Source of the DNA: Kitasatospora atroaurantiaca
GTDB taxonomy: Bacteria; Actinomycetota; Actinomycetes; Streptomycetales; Streptomycetaceae
Direction of reading: 5' to 3'
NCBI RefSeq assembly: GCF_007828955.1
Contig: NZ_VIVR01000001.1
Coordinates: 3,410,001-3,474,000, forward strand
Length of the DNA: 64,000 nt
Part shown: piece after piece, positions 59,846 through 64,000 of the stretch
How positions within the stretch are numbered: the stretch's first letter is position 1
How the letters are laid out: every line of letters starts with the position of its first letter
Translations under genes and position numbers: made by a program
The notes under the pieces: model-generated
Seen by the model: only the letters and a program-made list of their open reading frames with translations
What the model was told of the DNA's origin: nothing
Databases searched by the model: none

Positions 59846-60046
59846 GGCCGTTGGCGCAATGGCGCCATGTCCGGTCCACGACGCCGAATTCCATGGACCT
59901 GAATTCCCGCCGGGCCGACCATTGATTGAACCCCGGCAGGTCCCACTGACCGCGAACAGCCCTGGGCATTTCCGAAAGCCCCACCAGCATCGACGAAACG
60001 TCGGGAGACTAGCAATGTCGCTGAAATTCCCTGGAGCACCCGTCAT

Positions 60047-61756
60047 ATGAACGAGACGCGTGCCTCAGCCAGCCGCCTCCTGTGGAAGGAGTCCCGCCCC
60101 GTCAGGCCGGTCGCGGCCGGTGCACTGGGCGTACTGACCGTCAGCGTGCTGGCCACCCTGGCCGGGCCCCTGCTGGTGCAGTACTTCGTGGACCGCGCCA
60201 CCGTCGGCAGCTCGCAGTCGCTGCTGGTGATGGTGGCCGTGTGGTACCTGGTTGTCGCGCTCGTCGGCGGCGCCTCCCGGATCGGCGCCGGCTACCTGGC
60301 CGTGCAGGCCGGCTGGCGCGTCGCCGACAGCCTCCGGATGCGGCTGCTGCGCCACGCGGCGGTCGAGCGGCCGGTGCTCGACGTGGAGAGCCGCCCGGTC
60401 GGCGAGGTGCTGGAGAAGGTGGAGGGCAACGCCGACATCGTCGGCAAGGCCATCTCCGAGTCCGGCTTCGGGTTGATCAGCAATGTCGCGGTCGTGCTCG
60501 GCACGGTCACGGCGATGTTCATCGTGGTCCCCGCCGCGGGCATCGGCATCTCGGTGCTCGTGATCGGGGTGTGCTTCCTGATGTCGCGGCTCTCCCGCCG
60601 GTCGGTGAAGCGCTGGGAGCTCGCCCGCGAGCAGCAGGCCAAGCTCTTCGGCTTCGTCGGGGACTCGCTGGCCGCACGCGACGACCTGGTGCTGCTGGGC
60701 GAGTCCACCTGGGCCACCGAGCGGACCCGGACCAATCTGGCGGCCCTGTTCAACACGGAGCGCCGTGCGTACATCAGTGGCCGGGCCTTCTGGCCGCTGA
60801 CTCAGCTCTGCTTCGCCGTGGCCTTCGGTCTCGGGTTCGGACTCGGTCTGCACAACCTGCAGCAGGGCACCATCTCCATCGGCACGCTGACCATGATCTA
60901 CCTGTACGTGGACCTGCTGCAGAGGCCGCTCGAGGAGATGTCCTCGCAGGCCGGTCAGATGCAGCAGATGATGGCCGTGCTGACGATGGCCTCGCGCTCG
61001 CTCGAGTCCCACCCTGCCGAAGAGGCCTCGGAGTCGGCCTCCGAGAGGGCCGCGGTGACGCTGCCGGAGGGCCCGCTGGAGGTCGCCTTCGAGAAGGTCA
61101 CGTTCGGCTACGGCGACGTACCGGTCCTCAGCGACGTGTCCTTCACCGTCGCCCCCGGTCGCAGCCTCGGGATCGTCGGCCCGACCGGCTCGGGCAAGAG
61201 CACGGTCATCAACCTGCTCTGCGGGCTGGCGGGTCCCGACCAGGGCCGGGTGCTGATCGGCGGGGTGGACGTCCACCAGCTGCCGCCGGCGGAGTTCGCC
61301 CGCCGGGTGACCGTGCTGAGCCAGCGCGCTCACGTCTTCACCGCCACCGTCCGCGAGAACGTCACGCTCTTCGACGAGGACATCCCCCGGGAACGCGTCT
61401 GGGAGGTCCTGGAGCAGCTCAACGCCGCCGGCTGGGTGCGTGAGCTTCCCGACGGTCTTGAGACGCGTGTCGGTGCGGGAGCCCGTGCGCTGTCGGAGGG
61501 CGAGATGCAGGTGCTGGCCGGTGCCCGCGCGCTGATCCGCCCGTACAGCCTGCTCATCGTGGACGAGGGCACGTCCCGGTTCGACCCGGAGACGGAGCGG
61601 AGCTGGTCGGCGCTGCTGGACACGGTCATGCGCGACCGCACGGTCGTCATGGTCGAGCACCGGCTGGGCACGCTCCGCGGCGTCGACGAGGTCATGGCCA
61701 TGAAGAGCGGACGAGTTGTGGAAATCGTCGCCGCGCACGAAGGAGGAACCCGGTGA
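60047..61756 (+). CDS. ABC exporter subunit 1 (degenerate signature motif)
   Basis: A 569-residue half-transporter: six membrane helices (about 20-310) fused to an ATPase. Walker A GPTGSGKST at 378-386. The signature is ALSEGEMQV (LSEGE at 482-486) instead of LSGGQ, while Walker B LLIVDEGTSRFD keeps the catalytic Glu507 and the H-loop VEHRLG. Its stop overlaps the start of the partner subunit. Degenerate motifs here and in the partner map to the same composite site of a heterodimer. Probably exports the peptide product or gives self-resistance. A 200-base gap before it, with lower GC, may hold an internal promoter. Confidence 0.88.
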   Translation: MNETRASASRLLWKESRPVRPVAAGALGVLTVSVLATLAGPLLVQYFVDRATVGSSQSLLVMVAVWYLVVALVGGASRIGAGYLAVQAGWRVADSLRMRLLRHAAVERPVLDVESRPVGEVLEKVEGNADIVGKAISESGFGLISNVAVVLGTVTAMFIVVPAAGIGISVLVIGVCFLMSRLSRRSVKRWELAREQQAKLFGFVGDSLAARDDLVLLGESTWATERTRTNLAALFNTERRAYISGRAFWPLTQLCFAVAFGLGFGLGLHNLQQGTISIGTLTMIYLYVDLLQRPLEEMSSQAGQMQQMMAVLTMASRSLESHPAEEASESASERAAVTLPEGPLEVAFEKVTFGYGDVPVLSDVSFTVAPGRSLGIVGPTGSGKSTVINLLCGLAGPDQGRVLIGGVDVHQLPPAEFARRVTVLSQRAHVFTATVRENVTLFDEDIPRERVWEVLEQLNAAGWVRELPDGLETRVGAGARALSEGEMQVLAGARALIRPYSLLIVDEGTSRFDPETERSWSALLDTVMRDRTVVMVEHRLGTLRGVDEVMAMKSGRVVEIVAAHEGGTR

Positions 61757-63435
61757 ACACCGATCGAGGACCGGAGATCGGCACCGTGCCGTTCAGCCGC
61801 TTCCTTCACCGCGCAGGCAGTCGGCTCAAGTTCCTCTACCTCGCCGCGATGGGCGCCTGGAGCCTGATCTACGGCATACCGCTGATCGTCGGCGCACTGA
61901 TCTCCGACATTCTCTACCAGGCGGACAAACCGCCCGTCGGCGACGGGACTTGGTGGCTGCTGGGCGCCGCCGTCGGCCTGATGGCGCTCCGGGCGGCGGT
62001 TCTCTGGGGCGGCCTCCAGCTGACCTTCACGCTGATCTTCCAGACCAGTGCCTGGATCAAGGTGCAGGTCCTGGGACGGCTGCTGGGCCGCCCGAGTGCA
62101 CAGGCCGCCGTACGCAGCAACGGCGAGATCCTCAACCGCCTGCGCGACGACAGCGACGAGATCGGTGGTCTGCTCGAGTGGACCACGGACCTCATCTACC
62201 GGTCGGTGCTCCTGGTGGTGGCCGTCGGCGTACTCGCCTACAGCGACCTCGTCATGACGATTCCGCTGGTCCTGCTGCTCGGCGGGCTGTGGGCCTCGAC
62301 CGTCCTCAAGAACCGGGTGGCCCTCCTGCAGGCGGAGACCCGCGCCCAGCAGGGCCGGATCGGCACCGAGATCACCGATGCCCTGACCGGCATCCGCGAC
62401 CTGCGGCTCTCGGGGGCGGTCGACGGCCGGCTGGCCGCGCTCGAGCAGCGCTTCGCGGAGCGCCGCAAGGTGCAGCTGCGCCACCAGGTGTATCTGGACC
62501 TGCTCTCCGACCTGTTCCGCAACCTGGTCATGGTCGGCACCGCCCTGGTGCTCCTCACGGCGAGCATCCGGATCGCGAGCGGTGACTTCACCGTGGGCAA
62601 GCTGGTGCTCTTCCTGACCTACGCGAGCTGGCTGGGCCAGCAGATGTACTTCTTCGGCAAGATCCTGGCGCGCTACCAGGGCGGGAAGGTGTCGTACGGC
62701 CGGCTCGCGGAGCTGGCGAGCGGCGGCGAGCCGCCCACGGCGTCCGCCGACCGGTCCGAGCCGCTCCGGGAGCTGACGGTGACGGAGCTGACCTGTGTCG
62801 CCCCGGACGGCGTGTCGGCCCCGCACCCCGTCAGCTTCAGCGTGCGGCCCGGCCAACTCGTCGCGATCACCGGGGAGATCGGGTCCGGCAAGAGCACGGT
62901 GATCCGCAGCCTGCTGGCCCTGCAGCCCGGTGTGCTGGGCAGCGTCCGGTGGAACGGGACGGACGTCACCGGGAATCCGGCCTGGCTCAGCTCGCCGCAG
63001 GTCGGCCATGCGCGCCAGCAGTCCAGGTTCGTGAACGGCACGGTCCGCGAGAACCTCGTGCTCGGCGGCGAGGACATCACGCCCGAGCAGATCGACAAGG
63101 CCATGGCGGCCGTGCACCTGCGTCCGGGTTCGGCCGAACTCCCCCAGGGCCTCGACACCTACCTCGACTCCGGCGCGGCCGGCCAGCTGTCCGGAGGGCA
63201 GCGCCAGCGGCTCGCTCTCGCGCGGATGCTGTGCCGTCCCGCCGAGGTCTACGTCGTCGACGACGGTGACTCCTCGCTGGACGGTCCGACCGCCCGCGCC
63301 ATCTGGCAGACCCTGCCGAAGCAGTGGCCGGCCGCCTGGATCGTGGTCTCGCACAACGCGGACGTCCTCGCCGCCGCCGATCTCGTGGTGACCGTGACCC
63401 GCAGCCGGGAGGAGTCCGGCGTCCCGGCGCTGTGA
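61753..63435 (+). CDS. ABC exporter subunit 2 (degenerate Walker B)
   Basis: A 560-residue half-transporter starting at a GTG that overlaps the previous stop (GTGA). Membrane part about 25-310, ATPase about 340-555. Walker A GEIGSGKST (374-382) and signature LSGGQRQR (479-486) are canonical, but Walker B reads VYVVDDGDSSLD: the catalytic Glu is Asp504. The H-loop VVSHNAD is intact. Together with subunit 1 this makes one full and one degenerate ATP site, as in TM287/288 or TAP. No cysteine-protease domain is present, so it is not a bacteriocin-processing exporter. Confidence 0.88.
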   Translation: MNTDRGPEIGTVPFSRFLHRAGSRLKFLYLAAMGAWSLIYGIPLIVGALISDILYQADKPPVGDGTWWLLGAAVGLMALRAAVLWGGLQLTFTLIFQTSAWIKVQVLGRLLGRPSAQAAVRSNGEILNRLRDDSDEIGGLLEWTTDLIYRSVLLVVAVGVLAYSDLVMTIPLVLLLGGLWASTVLKNRVALLQAETRAQQGRIGTEITDALTGIRDLRLSGAVDGRLAALEQRFAERRKVQLRHQVYLDLLSDLFRNLVMVGTALVLLTASIRIASGDFTVGKLVLFLTYASWLGQQMYFFGKILARYQGGKVSYGRLAELASGGEPPTASADRSEPLRELTVTELTCVAPDGVSAPHPVSFSVRPGQLVAITGEIGSGKSTVIRSLLALQPGVLGSVRWNGTDVTGNPAWLSSPQVGHARQQSRFVNGTVRENLVLGGEDITPEQIDKAMAAVHLRPGSAELPQGLDTYLDSGAAGQLSGGQRQRLALARMLCRPAEVYVVDDGDSSLDGPTARAIWQTLPKQWPAAWIVVSHNADVLAAADLVVTVTRSREESGVPAL

Positions 63436-63516
63436 GGAACTCCCCGAGCGCGCAACACCCATGGTTCGACCCATGAGACATCACGGGACCGCCCAATCGA
63501 AGCACGAAGGAGCACA

Positions 63517-64000
63517 GTGGCAATCATCTCGGCGCCACAGGAACTGACCGAATCCGACCTATTCGTCGATCTGAAGCCGCTGCTCGGCCGGTCACTCCAT
63601 GTGAAGTGCGAAGGAATGAATTTCGGCGGCTCGATCAAGCTGCGGGCAGCCGCGTCGATGATTGCCGCTGCCGAGCGAGCCTCACTGATCAACGAGGACT
63701 CCGTCCTGATCGAGTCGTCCTCCGGCAACCTGGGCGTGGCGCTCAGCGTCATCGCGGCCAACAAGGGCCTGCGGTTCACCTGCGTCACCGACCAGCGGTG
63801 CAACGAGATCACCGCTGCCACCATGCGGGCGCTCGGCACCGAGCTGGTCGTGATCGAGGAACCCGACCCCGAGGGCGGATTCCTGAAGGCGCGGCTGGAC
63901 TGGGTGCGCCGGCAGTGCGCCGCGGACGACCGCTACATCTGGCTGAACCAGTACACCAACGAGGCGAACTGGGGAGCCCACTACGAGGGCACCGCCCCGG
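63517..64000 (+). CDS. SbnA-type 2,3-diaminopropionate synthase, N-terminal half
   Basis: The gene begins at a GTG (63517) with AAGGAG six bases upstream and runs off the right edge after 161 codons. It is a cysteine-synthase-fold PLP enzyme of the SbnA type. The PLP lysine is Lys41 in FGGSIKLRAA, where SIK-L replaces the SxKDR of ordinary cysteine synthases, and the phosphate-binding loop is IESSSGNLGVAL. RFTCVTDQRCNEI and GGFLKARLDWVR also follow the SbnA pattern. SbnA joins O-phosphoserine and glutamate; with SbnB it gives L-2,3-diaminopropionate. A partner gene is expected just beyond the window. In this cluster diaminopropionate is a likely building block. Confidence 0.85.
   Translation, partial: MAIISAPQELTESDLFVDLKPLLGRSLHVKCEGMNFGGSIKLRAAASMIAAAERASLINEDSVLIESSSGNLGVALSVIAANKGLRFTCVTDQRCNEITAATMRALGTELVVIEEPDPEGGFLKARLDWVRRQCAADDRYIWLNQYTNEANWGAHYEGTAP

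Noticed and set aside
61330..63474. 714-codon minus-strand frame opposite the ABC exporter genes
   Set aside because: No recognisable domains and the opposite strand encodes two full ABC proteins with correct motifs and coupled starts.
52519..64000. Siderophore cluster, suggested by SbnA
   Set aside because: No iron-uptake, hydroxamate, catechol or IucA/IucC-type gene is in the window. SbnA alone only implies diaminopropionate.

Overview
The window is high-GC actinomycete chromosome, most likely Streptomyces or Kitasatospora. This rests on strong GC bias at third codon positions, many GTG starts and GGAGG-type ribosome binding sites, and marker genes: BldG with its anti-sigma partner, a TopA with a lysine-rich tail, a fused MFS/thymidylate kinase, a tad/Flp pilus locus with an Ssd-type ATPase, MarP and a Holin-X protein. 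No rRNA, tRNA, CRISPR array, insertion sequence or integrase was recognised.

Layout. 0-12 kb, minus strand: the start of a LysE exporter, a secreted tripeptidyl-aminopeptidase-type lipoprotein, a membrane-anchored alpha/beta-hydrolase-fold protein, DNA polymerase III delta-prime (holB), an acyltransferase, MFS-Tmk and topA. 12-18.5 kb: a DUF3592 protein, two tandem paralogous lipoproteins, a methyltransferase, another lipoprotein, a cyclophilin-like protein and the anti-sigma/bldG pair. 18.7-26.8 kb: a DEAH helicase converging on a tad operon (ssd, tadA, a mini-ORF, tadB, tadC, DUF4244 pilin, TadE, and a second TadE-like protein whose 3' end carries a 36-bp minisatellite). 27-36.6 kb: HAD phosphatase, degenerate Fic-like protein, CooC-like ATPase, SulP-carbonic anhydrase fusion, NlpC/P60-like protein and acs. 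36.6-45.9 kb: a small ORF, an ABC permease remnant, a two-component system, nhaA, Holin-X, a hydrolase, marP, a NUDIX hydrolase and nth.

From 45.9 kb the conserved core gives way to accessory DNA. 45.9-49.1 kb is scarred by duplication: two VOC genes each preceded by the same 77-bp sequence, one intact and one decayed araC, a UvrA-like gene fragment, and a piece of nth fused from two separated segments. At 49.1-52.2 kb there is a regulator, a promoter overlapped by a 17-bp inverted repeat, a 68-residue peptide gene, a PqqD-like/M50 membrane metalloprotease and a secreted protein, closed by an 18-bp perfect hairpin. This looks like a self-contained peptide-maturation cassette.

From 52.5 kb to the right edge runs a densely packed nonribosomal peptide operon: A-T didomain, cytochrome P450, A-T-C protein, SnoaL-like protein, type II thioesterase, a heterodimeric ABC exporter and the start of an SbnA-type 2,3-diaminopropionate synthase. 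The likely logic is loading of an amino acid on a free-standing carrier protein, oxidation there by the P450, a second activation step, condensation by a terminal C domain, possible use of diaminopropionate, and export. The product is not predictable from this window, and the cluster continues beyond its right edge.
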